The notes beneath the pieces are model-generated. The model had not been told where the DNA came from and searched no databases. It was given only the letters and a program-made list of their open reading frames with translations. Both the position numbers and the translations under genes were made by a program. Shown here one piece after another: positions 50,855 to 60,245 of a stretch of DNA of 64,000 nt (positions are counted from its first letter, which is position 1; every line of letters starts with the position of its first letter). The DNA comes from Bosea vestrisii (GTDB lineage Bacteria; Pseudomonadota; Alphaproteobacteria; Rhizobiales; Beijerinckiaceae), in the NCBI RefSeq assembly GCF_030144325.1, contig NZ_CP126307.1, positions 310,001-374,000 on the forward strand, in the 5' to 3' direction.

Positions 50855-53049
50855 CCGTGGACGCACTTGCCCGTCGGGGCGATACCGAGCCCATGACCAG
50901 TTGCCCGGCGCCGGTCGAGGCGACACCGCCCGAGAACCGGTTGGAGATGCCGGTGCAGTCCTTCCGCAGCTGGAAGGCCTCCGAAGCCCGCAAGCCTGCA
51001 GCGCCGAACGCCTGGCGCACGCCCTGGCTGGCGCGAGCCTTCGTCTTCGGCGGCGCCTGGTTGGTGACTGCCTATGGTGCCTGGGAAATGTACCATGTCG
51101 TGTCGGTCAGCCGCACGACCTTCCTGCAGTACGTGTTGCTCGTCCTCTTCACGGTGAATTTCTCCTGGATCGCGCTCGCCTTCACCAGCGCCGTCCTCGG
51201 TTTCTCCGCCCTGCTCCTGCGTCTTATGAAGAGCCCCCGCGCCGAGACGCTGACGCAGAAGACCGTCGTGGTCATGCCGATCTACAACGAATCGACGGCA
51301 CGGACCTTCGCTGCAGTGGCTGCGATCCGCGAATCGATCGAGGCGACAGGGCTCGGCGCCCATTTCGACTATTTCATCGTCTCCGACACCACCAATCCCG
51401 ACATCTGGGTGGCGGAGGAGCGCGCCTTCCTGGCCTTGCGCCAGCGGCTCGGATCGGATGCCCGCATCTACTACCGGCACCGACCGAAGAACCATCATCG
51501 CAAGGCCGGCAACATCGCCGATTTCGTCACGCGCTGGGGCGGGCATTACGAGCATATGGTCGTGCTCGACGCCGACAGCCTGATGACCGGCACCTGCGTC
51601 GTGCGTCTCGCCGCCGCGATGGAGGCCGATCCCGACGCCGGCATCATCCAGTCGCTGCCGCTGATCATCAACCGCAACACCTTCTTCGCGCGGCTGCAGC
51701 AGTTCGCAGCGCGCGTCTACGGTCCGGTGATCGCGACCGGGCTCGCGATCTGGTCCGGCCGCGACGGCAATTACTGGGGCCACAACGCGATCATCCGGAC
51801 GAAGGCCTTCGCCGATCACTGTGGCCTGCCCGATCTCAAGGGCAAGCCGCCCTTCGGCGGCCATGTCCTCAGCCACGACTTCGTCGAGGCTGCGCTGATG
51901 CGCAGGGCCGGTTGGTCGGTCTACATGCTGCCTGACCTGACGGGTTCCTATGAGGAGAGTCCGCCCTCGCTGATCGACATCGCCACCCGCGACCGGCGCT
52001 GGTGCCAGGGCAATCTGCAGCATTCGCGCATCATCGGCGCCAAGGGTCTGGTGACGGCGACCCGCCAGCACTTTGCCACCGGCATGATGGCCTATCTCGC
52101 CTCGCCCTTCTGGCTGATGCAGCTGGTGGTCGGCATCCTGATCGTGCTGCAGGTCAATTACGCCCGGCCGGAGTACTTCACCGAGGAGTTCAGGCTCTTC
52201 CCGATCTGGCCGCGCTTCGACCCCGAGCGCGCGCTCAACCTGTTCGGGCTGACCATGGCGATCCTGCTGGCGCCAAAACTGTTTGGCCTTCTGCTGACGC
52301 TGTTTGACGGCAAGCTCCGGCGCGCCTGCGGCGGCGGCATCCGCCTCACGCTCTCGGCTTTACTCGAGATCCTGTTCTCGGCCTTCTTCGCGCCGATCAT
52401 GATGGTGATCCAGTCCGGCTCGGTCTTCCAGATCCTGGTCGGGCGCGACACCGGCTGGAACCCGCAGCGGCGCGACGACGGCTCGATCCCGTACAAGGAC
52501 ATCGTCCGCCGGCATCGCACCCATACGCTGCTCGGCCTGGTCGCCGGCCTCTCGGCCTTCATGATCGCGACCTCGCTGTTCGCCTGGATGTCCCCCACCA
52601 TCGTCGGCCTGCTCCTGGCGATTCCGCTCTCATGGGCGTCCGGCAACCTTGCGCTCGGCCTCTGGCTGAAGCGGCGCGGTCTCCTGATCACGCCGGAGGA
52701 AGGCGACCCGCCGGCGATCGCGACGCGGGCCAATGCGCTCCAGGCCGAATTCGCGCAAGCTGGGCACGATGACTCCGACGGGCTTGCCGCCCTCCATGCC
52801 GACCCAATGCTGCGTGCGACCCACGAAGCGATGCTACCCCAGGTCCAACCGCGCCGCCGCGGGGAGATCGAGCCCGACCGCGCCGTGGCGCAGGCCAAGC
52901 TGATCGACGCCGAGACCGTTGGCGATGCGGTGATCTGGTTGAAATCAAAAGAGCGCATGGTCGTGCTGCACGACCGCGCCCTGCTCGGTCTGCTGGCGAA
53001 CCTGCCGGATGGACCGGCGCATGCCGGTGCCGAGCCGCCTGGTCGCTAG
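50851..53049 (+). CDS. opgH: glucan biosynthesis glucosyltransferase OpgH
   Basis: Inner-membrane glucosyltransferase that polymerises UDP-glucose into the periplasmic glucan backbone. The GTG at 50851 overlaps the opgG stop by four bases; ATG at 50893 is the alternative. About six to eight membrane helices surround a GT2 domain: TVVVMPIYNESTAR, FIVSDTTNPDIW, VVLDADSLMTG, GHVLSHDFVEAALMRRAGWSVYMLPDLTGSYEESPP and RDRRWCQGNLQH (Q-x-x-RW-type). 732 residues. The opgG-opgH coupling is standard. Confidence 0.94.
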   Translation: MTVDALARRGDTEPMTSCPAPVEATPPENRLEMPVQSFRSWKASEARKPAAPNAWRTPWLARAFVFGGAWLVTAYGAWEMYHVVSVSRTTFLQYVLLVLFTVNFSWIALAFTSAVLGFSALLLRLMKSPRAETLTQKTVVVMPIYNESTARTFAAVAAIRESIEATGLGAHFDYFIVSDTTNPDIWVAEERAFLALRQRLGSDARIYYRHRPKNHHRKAGNIADFVTRWGGHYEHMVVLDADSLMTGTCVVRLAAAMEADPDAGIIQSLPLIINRNTFFARLQQFAARVYGPVIATGLAIWSGRDGNYWGHNAIIRTKAFADHCGLPDLKGKPPFGGHVLSHDFVEAALMRRAGWSVYMLPDLTGSYEESPPSLIDIATRDRRWCQGNLQHSRIIGAKGLVTATRQHFATGMMAYLASPFWLMQLVVGILIVLQVNYARPEYFTEEFRLFPIWPRFDPERALNLFGLTMAILLAPKLFGLLLTLFDGKLRRACGGGIRLTLSALLEILFSAFFAPIMMVIQSGSVFQILVGRDTGWNPQRRDDGSIPYKDIVRRHRTHTLLGLVAGLSAFMIATSLFAWMSPTIVGLLLAIPLSWASGNLALGLWLKRRGLLITPEEGDPPAIATRANALQAEFAQAGHDDSDGLAALHADPMLRATHEAMLPQVQPRRRGEIEPDRAVAQAKLIDAETVGDAVIWLKSKERMVVLHDRALLGLLANLPDGPAHAGAEPPGR

Positions 53050-53131
53050 TGGCTCGCCGCTCATTGGTTTAACGGACGACGGGCCCGACGGCCTCTTGCA
53101 TTCTCCTCGCCATTCCAACGAGGAGAATGTC

Positions 53132-53383
53132 ATGCAACGTCGCGGGTTTCTTCTGGGTCTGATCGGTCTTTCGGCCGGAGGGCTGACATTTGCTGCCACG
53201 CCGACCTCCGTGCAGGCCGGTGCTCTTCCGCTCGATCTTGAGCAGGCATTGGCCGAAACCAGCGCAGACTATTCGCTGCTGGTCGGTCGGTTGACCCACC
53301 GCCGCCGAGCCGGCGGCTGGTGGCGCATGCGGGTCGCCAGAGCGCGGGCCTGGGGTCGCAGGGGGCGGCCGGGCCGGCGCTGA
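53132..53383 (+). CDS. small exported Arg-rich protein
   Basis: An 83-residue protein from the ATG at 53132, with AGGAG seven bases upstream. The N-terminus QRRGFLLGLIGLSAGGLTFAA looks like a Sec or Tat signal peptide, with likely cleavage near VQAGA. The mature part is short and ends in an Arg/Trp/Gly-rich tail (RRRAGGWWRMRVARARAWGRRGRPGRR). Exported Arg-rich tails of this kind occur in Methylobacterium and Bosea-like genomes, function unknown. The strong ribosome-binding site supports expression. Confidence 0.6.
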   Translation: MQRRGFLLGLIGLSAGGLTFAATPTSVQAGALPLDLEQALAETSADYSLLVGRLTHRRRAGGWWRMRVARARAWGRRGRPGRR

Positions 53384-53436
53384 TCCGGGTTCGCCGGCGA
53401 CTGCATGGCTTAAGCTGTGCCAGCCGTCTCTGGCGC

Positions 53437-54312
53437 TCAGCCCTGCTCGAAGGCGATGACGCAGCCGAAGGCGGCATCCGCCGAAACGACGAGGCGCGCA
53501 CCGTCCCGATGATGCGCCACGTCGCCTCCGACAAGCCGAGCACGGATAGGCTCGAGATTCGGCACGGTGACCGCGAAGCCGGCGAAATAGGGCCGCGTCC
53601 GTCCGCTGTCGCCATCGAGCGTTGCGGCAGCCGCCTCGGGCGTCAGCACCTCCAGGCGCCCGCGCGGCAGCGGCAGGCGCAGGCCACCCTCCGGCGTCCC
53701 AAAGCTCTCTGCTCCCGAGAAGGAGCCGAGGAGGCTGACCTGCGCGGCCGGTTCCTCTGTCACCATGAACACGGCGGAAAGCCCGCTCGCGCCGTTCTCG
53801 TGCTGCTGGAAGGCCGGGTTCCAGAAATTCTGCGGCTCGTGCTGCTGGCAAACGAAGAAACCGCAGTCTGAGGCCGCCTGATTCTCTGCAAACGCGAGCG
53901 AGAACGCAACGCGGACTTCGCTGCCATCCGGCCGGCGCGCCTGCCGCTCGAAGAAGAAGGGCTCGAAGTCGCCGATGCCGGCGGCGCGGAAGCCATTCGC
54001 ATCGCCGACCGCGTCCCGGCTCTCCAGCGCCAGCATCGACATGCCCTCACCGCGCGCCAGCGCGTCACGCACGAAGGCTCCGAAGGAGAAATGCCGGGGG
54101 GCGTGCGGCGGGATCAGGGTTACGTCGCCGATCGTGATCAATTCGAGGAAGGCGCCGGGGAACTGGACGATCCGGTTCTCGGTGCCCCAGGGATGGCGGT
54201 TGCGTGCGCCGACACGGAAGCCGAGCCGCTCATAGAAAGTGCCGGCGGTATCGAGATCGGCGACGCCGATGACGAGATGATCAAGGCCGCGCGCTTGGGT
54301 CGTTTCAGGCAT
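53437..54312 (-). CDS. VOC family protein
   Basis: A 291-residue protein of the glyoxalase/bleomycin resistance/dioxygenase fold. Opens with LDHLVIGVADLDTAGTFYERLGFRVG, a classic betaalphabetabetabeta start with metal-site His in DHLV. The second half repeats the fold (FAGFAVTVPNLEPIRARLVGG). GTENRIVQFPGAFLELI and HFSFGAFVRDAL lie between. It is close to the Glyoxalase_3-type group with unknown substrate. Start at the ATG 54312; the frame is open to a GTG at 54336 that would overlap the upstream stop by one base. It lies just downstream of the yjfC-like gene. Confidence 0.85.
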   Translation of the reverse strand: MPETTQARGLDHLVIGVADLDTAGTFYERLGFRVGARNRHPWGTENRIVQFPGAFLELITIGDVTLIPPHAPRHFSFGAFVRDALARGEGMSMLALESRDAVGDANGFRAAGIGDFEPFFFERQARRPDGSEVRVAFSLAFAENQAASDCGFFVCQQHEPQNFWNPAFQQHENGASGLSAVFMVTEEPAAQVSLLGSFSGAESFGTPEGGLRLPLPRGRLEVLTPEAAAATLDGDSGRTRPYFAGFAVTVPNLEPIRARLVGGDVAHHRDGARLVVSADAAFGCVIAFEQG

Positions 54313-54335
54313 GGGCAAACCGTAAGCTGGCAGCA

Positions 54336-55503
54336 CTACGGCTCGATGAAATGCGGCACGAAGCGCGAGGTGTTTTTGGTGATCGGAGTCGTATCCTCAC
54401 GGATGCCGAGACCGCAAGGCTGCGAAGCGACGAGCCAGGAGCCGAGCACCGGATAATTGCCGTCGAGATTCGGCAGCATGGCGGTCGCCTGCAAGATGAA
54501 ACCCTCGGCACCATAGGGTCCGTCATCGCTGTCCCGGACCGCCCCGCCCTCGACCAGCGTCACATTGGCGCCTTCGCGCGAGTAAAGCGGCTTGCGGACA
54601 TGGTTCGCTCCGAGTTCCGAACAGCGCGGGTCGTCCTCGAAATAGGCCGGCAGCAGATTGGGATGGCCCGGCGCCATCTCCCAGAGATACGGCAGGAGCC
54701 CCTTGCTCGATATCAGTGCCTTCCAGGGCGGCTCGACGAACTGACAGCGCGAGCCAGCGAGCGCCGAGGCGTATTGCTCGCGGAACAGCCATTCCCAGGG
54801 ATAGAGCTTGAACAGCAGCTCGATCGGCAGGCTGGCGCCGTCGCAGAAGCGCCCATCGGCGAGCAGGCCCATCTCCTCGACGAAGGTGAAGCGGGCGTCG
54901 ATCCCGGCCTGGCTCGCGCAATCGATCAGATAGTCGACCGTGCCCCTGTCCTCGAAGCTGCCCTGCACGCAGGTGAAGTGCATGCGCTCCGGCTTCGGAT
55001 TGCGAAGCTCCCCCGAAAGCCGCGATCAGGCGTTCGTGCAGCGAATTGAACTGGTCACAGCCGCGCGAGATCAGGCCCTGCGCCATCGCCTGCTCGAGCC
55101 AGTCCCATTGCACGACGGCCGCCTCGAACAGGGAGGTCGGCGTATCGGCGTTGTACTCCAGCAGCTTGGCTGGCCCTTTGCCGTCATAGGCGAGGTCTAG
55201 TCGACCATAGAGATTGCGGTCACCACGCTGCCAGCTATCGCGGATCAGCGTCCATTGTGGCTCGGGAATCGCGAGCCGGCGCAGGATTTCCTCATCCTTG
55301 AGAGCGCGCTCGACGAAGGCGAAGCATAGCCCTTCGATCTCGCTGGTCGGCGCCTCGATGTCGTTCTCGATCTCTTTCAGCGAGAAGGAATAGGCGACGC
55401 TCTCGTCCCAATAGGTTTCCCCGTTGAGCGTGTGATAGGCGAAGCCGAGGCGCTCGACCTCCACCTGCCAGTTTTTGCGAGGCGTTACACGAAGCCGTTG
55501 CAT
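54336..55503 (-). pseudogene. yjfC: glutathionylspermidine synthase-like protein, frameshifted
   Basis: Two frames combine to one ATP-grasp protein of about 388 residues. N-terminal part: MQRLRVTPRKNWQVEVERLGFAYHTL, then YWDESVAYSF and DRNLYGRLDLAYDG. C-terminal part: RMHFTCVQGSFEDRGTVDYL, FVEPPWKALISSKGLLPYLWEM, HVRKPLYSREGANVTLVEGG, where KPLYSREGAN is the ATP-grasp hallmark of this family. The break lies at the five-base C run at 55010-55014; deleting one base restores GELRNPKPERM. It belongs to the yjfC/ygiC group of the GspS family, whose substrate is uncertain and is probably not spermidine. The upstream yjfM- and yjfL-like genes support the name. Likely indel artefact or recent mutation. 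Confidence 0.8.
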
Positions 55504-55506
55504 CGA

Positions 55507-56139
55507 TCAGGATGATGACGAGGAGGAGAAGGAGCGCGAGGTCGAGCCGAAACCGCCACGCGAGGCGACGCTCGGCGTGCTCGCCATTCCCGTTGAGGAA
55601 ATGTTGCGAGCGACCATCGCCTGGCCCGAGCTGGTCGTATACGCCCGGGAGCGGCTGCTGCTGCCGCCATAATAGCCGCCGCTTGACGATGACGAGGACG
55701 AGGTCCGGGTGGGCTGCTCGCATTCCGGCCGGCCGGAGCCGGGCTGGCGGGACCCGGGTGGACAGGCTGCGCTGGTCGGCGGCAACAGCGGCTGGGCCGC
55801 ACCGCCGCCGGACATGAACTGCCGAGCCAGCATGATGCCGGCGAGCGCCGGGATGAAGACCTGGGCATTATTCCAGGTCGCACTCTGGCAGCCGCTGGAG
55901 CCGAATTCCTGCTCGCAGGAGGCGCTGCTGGTGAATTTCTTGGCGTCGCGCAAATGGTTGGCGGACGCCTCGTTGAAGCGCTGCTCGCATTGGCTGGCGC
56001 TGAGCTGGTTGGCGGCCCAGCACTCGGCGACGTTGTTGTAAACCAGCGAATCGTCGGTCTCGCCGCCGGAGAGCGACCAGTAGGTCGCGACCAGCACCAC
56101 GCCAGCGGCGGCAAGCCCGATCTGGGTCGAGCGCTTCAT
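55507..56139 (-). CDS. yjfM: DUF1190 family protein (YgiB/YjfM-like)
   Basis: A 210-residue exported protein. Starts with a signal or signal-anchor segment (QIGLAAAGVVLVATYWSLS). DUF1190 features include NVAECWAANQLSASQCEQRFNEA, FTSSASCEQEFG and SGCQSATW with several cysteines. The C-terminal half is Ser/Gly-rich (SSSSSSSGGYYGGSSSRSR), probably disordered. In E. coli homologues YgiB and YjfM are encoded next to GspS-like YgiC and YjfC, exactly as here. Function unknown. Eleven bases separate it from the preceding gene, three from the following one. Confidence 0.88.
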   Translation of the reverse strand: MKRSTQIGLAAAGVVLVATYWSLSGGETDDSLVYNNVAECWAANQLSASQCEQRFNEASANHLRDAKKFTSSASCEQEFGSSGCQSATWNNAQVFIPALAGIMLARQFMSGGGAAQPLLPPTSAACPPGSRQPGSGRPECEQPTRTSSSSSSSGGYYGGSSSRSRAYTTSSGQAMVARNISSTGMASTPSVASRGGFGSTSRSFSSSSSS

Positions 56140-56149
56140 GGACGCCTCC

Positions 56150-56551
56150 TCACTCGGTCATGCTGGCGGCCGCGAGCGTCCCGCTGAGAATGGCGATCAC
56201 CGCCAGCATCGCGGCCGAGGGGATCCGGTCCTCCTCGATTTTGCGCGAGAGGTCGGGGATGACGATGCGGGCGAAGCCATAGGCGCCGAACTGGATGACC
56301 ATCGCGATCACCGCCCAGATCACCAGGTCGGGAACGCTGGCCGCCTGCTCGATCGCCTTCTCCAGCGGCACCGAGAAGCCAATGAGATTGCCGCCGAAGG
56401 CGACCGCGGCCGAGAGATTGCCGCCTCGAATCAGCGCGACCTCATCATGGGCGGTCAGTCGCATATAGACCGCGGCAAAACCGGCGATCAGCGCGAAGCC
56501 GACACAAAAGTAGAGAAGGAACGCCGGCAACCCGGCCATCGAGATCGTCAT
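56150..56551 (-). CDS. yjfL: DUF350 family membrane protein (YjfL-like)
   Basis: A 133-residue inner-membrane protein with four helices: LPAFLLYFCVGFALIAGFAAVYM, SAAVAFGGNLIGFSVPL, VPDLVIWAVIAMVIQFGAYGFA and AAMLAVIAILSGTLAAASM. The region HDEVALIRGGNLSAAVAFGG is the DUF350 motif. It is the first gene of a three-gene operon yjfL-yjfM-yjfC, matching the gene group in E. coli. Role unknown, possibly with the ATP-grasp enzyme. Confidence 0.88.
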   Translation of the reverse strand: MTISMAGLPAFLLYFCVGFALIAGFAAVYMRLTAHDEVALIRGGNLSAAVAFGGNLIGFSVPLEKAIEQAASVPDLVIWAVIAMVIQFGAYGFARIVIPDLSRKIEEDRIPSAAMLAVIAILSGTLAAASMTE

Positions 56552-56672
56552 GCTGCCGCCCCTTGCATGCCATGATGGTCAAGGCGCTCACTATACGTCA
56601 GCAGCGCCGCTGCGCCAGACTGCCGAGGCTGGCATCGCGGGCACGCAGATGAGCGCGTCACGGAGAGGCTCC

Positions 56673-57053
56673 ATGAAGGAAAGACATGCCAGCTGCTCTT
56701 GCGGGTCTCTGAGCCTGATCTGCCGCGGCGAGCCGGCGCTCGTCTCGCTCTGCCATTGCCGCGAATGCCAGCGCCGCACCGGCAGCACCTATGGCATCGC
56801 CGCCTTCTTTCCGCGCTCGGAGGTCGCGATCAGCGGCGAGGCAACTGCCTATCGCCGCGAAGCCGATAGCGGCTTCGAGGTCACGCAGCACTTCTGTCCG
56901 CGTTGCGGCAGCACGGTTTATTGGGAGCCGTTGCGCAAGCCGGAAATGATCGCAGTCGCCGTCGGCGCCTTCGCCGACCGGGATTTTCCGGCGCCCGGCA
57001 AGCAGGTCTATACGCAACACCGCCACCCTTGGGTCGCGGTGCCGATCGACTAG
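56673..57053 (+). CDS. GFA family zinc-binding protein
   Basis: A 126-residue protein of the glutathione-dependent formaldehyde-activating (GFA) fold. Zinc-binding cysteines: CSCGSLSLIC, CHCRECQRRTG and HFCPRCGSTVYWE. The ATG at 56673 follows GGAGAGG by five bases, which sets the start; a longer frame from 56550 or 56649 is less well supported. The family name comes from Gfa of Paracoccus; the enzymatic claim is disputed and most members have unknown function. Convergent with pyrG, ending 11 bases from its stop. Confidence 0.87.
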   Translation: MKERHASCSCGSLSLICRGEPALVSLCHCRECQRRTGSTYGIAAFFPRSEVAISGEATAYRREADSGFEVTQHFCPRCGSTVYWEPLRKPEMIAVAVGAFADRDFPAPGKQVYTQHRHPWVAVPID

Positions 57054-57063
57054 GCTGGAAGGC

Positions 57064-58692
57064 TCAGACCAGGCGGCTCTGCACCACCGCCGCCTCGATG
57101 AAGCTGGCGAACAGCGGGTGTGGCTCGAACGGGCGCGACTTCAGCTCGGGATGGTACTGCACGCCGATGAACCAGGGATGGTCGGCATATTCGACCGTCT
57201 CGGGCAGCAGGCCGTCGGGCGAGACGCCGCTGAAGCGCAGGCCTTTGGCCTCAAGCTGCTCACGATAGCCCATATTGACTTCGTAGCGGTGACGGTGCCG
57301 CTCCGAAATCTCGGTCGAGCCATAAATCTGCGCGATCTTGGTGTCGGCCGAGAGCTTCGACTGGTAAGCGCCGAGTCGCATCGTGCCGCCGAGATCGCCG
57401 CCGGAAAACCGCTGTTCCAGCTCGTTGCCCCGCATCCATTCTGTCATCAGGCCGACGACGGGCTGGTTGGTCGGGCCGAACTCGGTCGAGTTGGCGTCCT
57501 TGATCCCGGCGAGCGAACGCGCCGCCTCGATCACCGCCATCTGCATGCCGAAGCAGATGCCGAAATAGGGTACCTTGCGCTGCCTGGCGAAGCTCGCTGC
57601 CTTGATCTTGCCCTCGGCGCCGCGATGACCGAAGCCGCCGGGCACCAGGATGCCGTGGACATGCTCGAGGAAGGGCGCCGGGTCCTCCTTCTCGAAGACC
57701 TCCGACTCGATCCAGTCGAGATTGACCTTGACCCGGTTGGCGATGCCGCCATGGGTCAGCGCCTCGATCAGCGACTTATAGGCGTCCTTCATCCCGGTGT
57801 ACTTGCCGACGATGGCGATGGTGACCTCGCCCTCCGGGTTCTTGATCCGCTCGGAGATGCGCCGCCAATTGCTGATGTCGGGCGCGGCGTTGTCGTCCAT
57901 GCCGAACGCCGCCAGCACCTCGGTGTCGAGCCCTTCGGCGTGATAGGACAGCGGCACGTCGTAGATCGAGGCGACGTCGCGCGCCTCGATCACCGCCGTC
58001 TCGCGGACATTGCAGAACAGCGCGAGCTTGCGCCGCTCCTCCACCGGGATCTCGCGATCGGTGCGGCAGAGCAGGATGTCGGGCTGGATGCCGATCGAGC
58101 GCAGTTCGGCGACCGAATGCTGCGTCGGCTTGGTCTTCAATTCGCCGGCGGTCGGGATATAGGGCAGCAGCGTCAGGTGCACGAAGATGCACTGGCCGCG
58201 TGGCAATTGCTGGCCGGTCTGGCGGATGGCCTCCAGGAAGGGCAAGCTCTCGATATCGCCGACCGTGCCGCCGATCTCGACCAGCACGAAGTCGTAGCCG
58301 TCATTGCCGGAGAGGACGAATTCCTTGATGGCGTTGGTGACGTGCGGGATCACCTGGATCGTGGCGCCGAGATAGTCGCCCCGGCGCTCGCGCGTCAGGA
58401 TGTCCATGTAGATGCGGCCGGTGGTGATGTTGTCGCCCTTGTTGCAGGGCCGGCCGGTGAAACGCTCGTAATGGCCGAGGTCGAGGTCGGTCTCGGCGCC
58501 GTCGTCGGTGACGAAGACCTCGCCGTGCTGATACGGGCTCATCGTGCCCGGATCGACGTTGAGATAGGGGTCGAGCTTGCGCAGGCGGACCGTATGGCCA
58601 CGCGCCTGCAGGAGAGCAGCCAGAGCCGCCGCCGCCAGGCCTTTGCCAAGCGAGGACACCACGCCGCCGGTGATAAAAACATACCGCGTCAT
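57064..58692 (-). CDS. pyrG: CTP synthase
   Basis: Aminates UTP to CTP with glutamine and ATP. N-terminal synthase domain: FITGGVVSSLGKGLAAAALAALLQARG, YLNVDPGTMSPYQHGEVFVTDDGAETDLDLGHYERF. C-terminal class I glutaminase with nucleophile Cys in PYFGICFGMQMAVIEAA and the His/Glu pair in GVQYHPELKSRP. 542 residues, full length. Last gene of the tpiA-secG-pyrG set, separated from secG by about 120 bases that contain a terminator. No pyrimidine attenuator is seen in that gap. Confidence 0.97.
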   Translation of the reverse strand: MTRYVFITGGVVSSLGKGLAAAALAALLQARGHTVRLRKLDPYLNVDPGTMSPYQHGEVFVTDDGAETDLDLGHYERFTGRPCNKGDNITTGRIYMDILTRERRGDYLGATIQVIPHVTNAIKEFVLSGNDGYDFVLVEIGGTVGDIESLPFLEAIRQTGQQLPRGQCIFVHLTLLPYIPTAGELKTKPTQHSVAELRSIGIQPDILLCRTDREIPVEERRKLALFCNVRETAVIEARDVASIYDVPLSYHAEGLDTEVLAAFGMDDNAAPDISNWRRISERIKNPEGEVTIAIVGKYTGMKDAYKSLIEALTHGGIANRVKVNLDWIESEVFEKEDPAPFLEHVHGILVPGGFGHRGAEGKIKAASFARQRKVPYFGICFGMQMAVIEAARSLAGIKDANSTEFGPTNQPVVGLMTEWMRGNELEQRFSGGDLGGTMRLGAYQSKLSADTKIAQIYGSTEISERHRHRYEVNMGYREQLEAKGLRFSGVSPDGLLPETVEYADHPWFIGVQYHPELKSRPFEPHPLFASFIEAAVVQSRLV

Positions 58693-58772
58693 GGGAGGTC
58701 ACCTTTAACGCTAAGAATTCGATTCGCTAAGCGAGCCTTTGCGGGTCCGATCCGCGCCGCACGCTTGTCCAC

Positions 58773-58798
58773 AAAGAGAAGGGCCGGTTTCCCGGCCC
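58773..58798 (-). terminator. Rho-independent terminator after secG
   Basis: On the minus strand GGGCCGG, GAAA loop, CCGGCCC (58781-58787 with 58792-58798), followed by TTCTCTTTG. It lies 15 bases after the secG stop and would separate tpiA-secG from pyrG transcription, at least in part. Confidence 0.7.
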
Positions 58799-58812
58799 CT
58801 GCCCTGTCCAGC

Positions 58813-59217
58813 TCACCGTGTCGGTGCGCCTGGTTGCGGCGGTTGTGATCCGCCTTGGTTCTGCATCTGCCTGAGCTGGTCGAGCACGCCACCGGCATTC
58901 GGCGCGGAAGGCCCGCTCGGAGCCGCCGGCGCGGTCGTGCCGGTCGGAGCCGGGGCGCCATCGATGATCGAGCGCTGCGTCCGGCCGTGCGTCGCCATGA
59001 CTGCCAGCACCAGCGAGGTGATGAAGAACAGGCCGGCCAGGATCGCCGTGGCGCGGGTCAGCGCATTGGCTTGGCCGCGGCCGGTCATGAAGCCACCGAC
59101 ACCGCCGCCACCGCCGGAGCCCATGCCGAGGCCGCCGCCTTCGGAACGCTGGAGCAGCACGACGCCGACGAGCGCGATCACGATCAGCAGGTGAATGACG
59201 ATGAGAACGTTCTGCAT
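58813..59217 (-). CDS. secG: preprotein translocase subunit SecG
   Basis: A 134-residue SecG with an N-terminal membrane helix (NVLIVIHLLIVIALVGVVLLQRSEGGGLGMG, including the conserved LLQRSEGGGLG), a loop and a second helix (ATAILAGLFFITSLVLAVMA). The C-terminal tail is Pro/Ala/Gly-rich (PSGPSAPNAGGVLDQL), as usual in alphaproteobacteria. It stabilises the SecYEG channel. Gene order tpiA-secG-pyrG is typical of this group. Confidence 0.95.
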   Translation of the reverse strand: MQNVLIVIHLLIVIALVGVVLLQRSEGGGLGMGSGGGGGVGGFMTGRGQANALTRATAILAGLFFITSLVLAVMATHGRTQRSIIDGAPAPTGTTAPAAPSGPSAPNAGGVLDQLRQMQNQGGSQPPQPGAPTR

Positions 59218-59335
59218 GGCTCACGAAATGGGTATGGCGCGGGCGCCTGCCAAGATGGCGGCATCCCGCGGGTCGGCGCTGGCCATAGCATGGGCTTCCC
59301 GCCCATGCCACCCGCGATTTTAATCTCCCCCGGGA

Positions 59336-60097
59336 TCAGGCGCAGGCGCGCGCGATCGCCAGGAAGTCTTCGGCCTTGAGGCTGGCGCCGCCCACGAGCG
59401 CGCCGTCGACATTGGCGACGTTCATGAGTTCGACTGCATTGCTCGGCTTGACCGAGCCGCCATAAAGCAACCTGACGCCTGCCGCTGTCGCCTTGCCGAG
59501 GATGCGTCCGAGCTCGGAGCGGATCGCTTCATGCATCTCGGCGACATCCGCCGCCGTCGGCGTCAAGCCGGTGCCGATCGCCCAGACCGGCTCATAGGCG
59601 ACGACGAGGGAGGCCGCTGTCGTGCCCTCGGGCACCGAACCGCGCAGCTGCTTCTTCACTACGGCAAGTGCCTTGCCGGCCTCGCGCTCGTCCTTGGTCT
59701 CGCCGACGCAGACGATCGGTGTCAGCCCCGCCGCCAGCGCCGCCTCGGCCTTGGCCTTCACCTGCGCATTGCCTTCGCCATGCAGGGTGCGGCGCTCGGA
59801 ATGACCGACGATCGCGTAGGTCGCTCCGGCATCGACCAGCATCGGCGCCGAAACCTCGCCGGTGTAGGCGCCGCTCGCATGGGCGCTGCAATCCTGCCCG
59901 CCGGTCGCGATGCGCGAACCGATCAGCGAAGCCGTCAGCGTGAAGAGCAGCGTCGCGGGCGGGCAGATGGCGAGATCGACGGCGCGCCGCAGCTCGGCGT
60001 CATGGCCCTTGGCGACCTCGGCGGCGATGGCGAGATCCGCCTTCACCCCGTTCATCTTCCAGTTGCCCGCCACCAGCGGCTTGATCGTTCGCGTCAC
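59336..60097 (-). CDS. tpiA: triosephosphate isomerase
   Basis: Interconverts dihydroxyacetone phosphate and glyceraldehyde-3-phosphate. Starting at the GTG 60097 (GGAG seven bases upstream) the protein begins MTRTIKPLVAGNWKMNG, the family N-terminus with active-site Asn and Lys. The catalytic His is in YAIVGHSERR and Glu in VVAYEPVWAIGTG, followed by loop 6 and GVRLLYGGSVKPSNA. About 253 residues. The longer frame to 60133 adds 12 unsupported residues. First gene of its cluster, divergent from ppiD. Confidence 0.96.
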   Translation of the reverse strand: MTRTIKPLVAGNWKMNGVKADLAIAAEVAKGHDAELRRAVDLAICPPATLLFTLTASLIGSRIATGGQDCSAHASGAYTGEVSAPMLVDAGATYAIVGHSERRTLHGEGNAQVKAKAEAALAAGLTPIVCVGETKDEREAGKALAVVKKQLRGSVPEGTTAASLVVAYEPVWAIGTGLTPTAADVAEMHEAIRSELGRILGKATAAGVRLLYGGSVKPSNAVELMNVANVDGALVGGASLKAEDFLAIARACA

Positions 60098-60171
60098 GGC
60101 TGCTCTCCAATTCCTGTCCATCGGCTCTAGCAATGCTGCCTCCTGATCGCAATCGAGGCGATCCAGAGCGA

Positions 60172-60200
60172 TTGCCGGAAGGCGTTGCTCTTCCTATAAG
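60172..60200 (+). promoter_or_regulatory. sigma-70-like promoter of ppiD
   Basis: TTGCCG (60172-60177), 17-base spacer, TATAAG (60195-60200). Both hexamers match consensus well for a GC-rich bacterium. Start would be near 60207, leaving a leader of about 40 bases before the ppiD ATG. Confidence 0.55.
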
Positions 60201-60245
60201 CGGCGCGCAGCGGCACGGCCGCGAGAGGATTGGGAAGACAAGACC

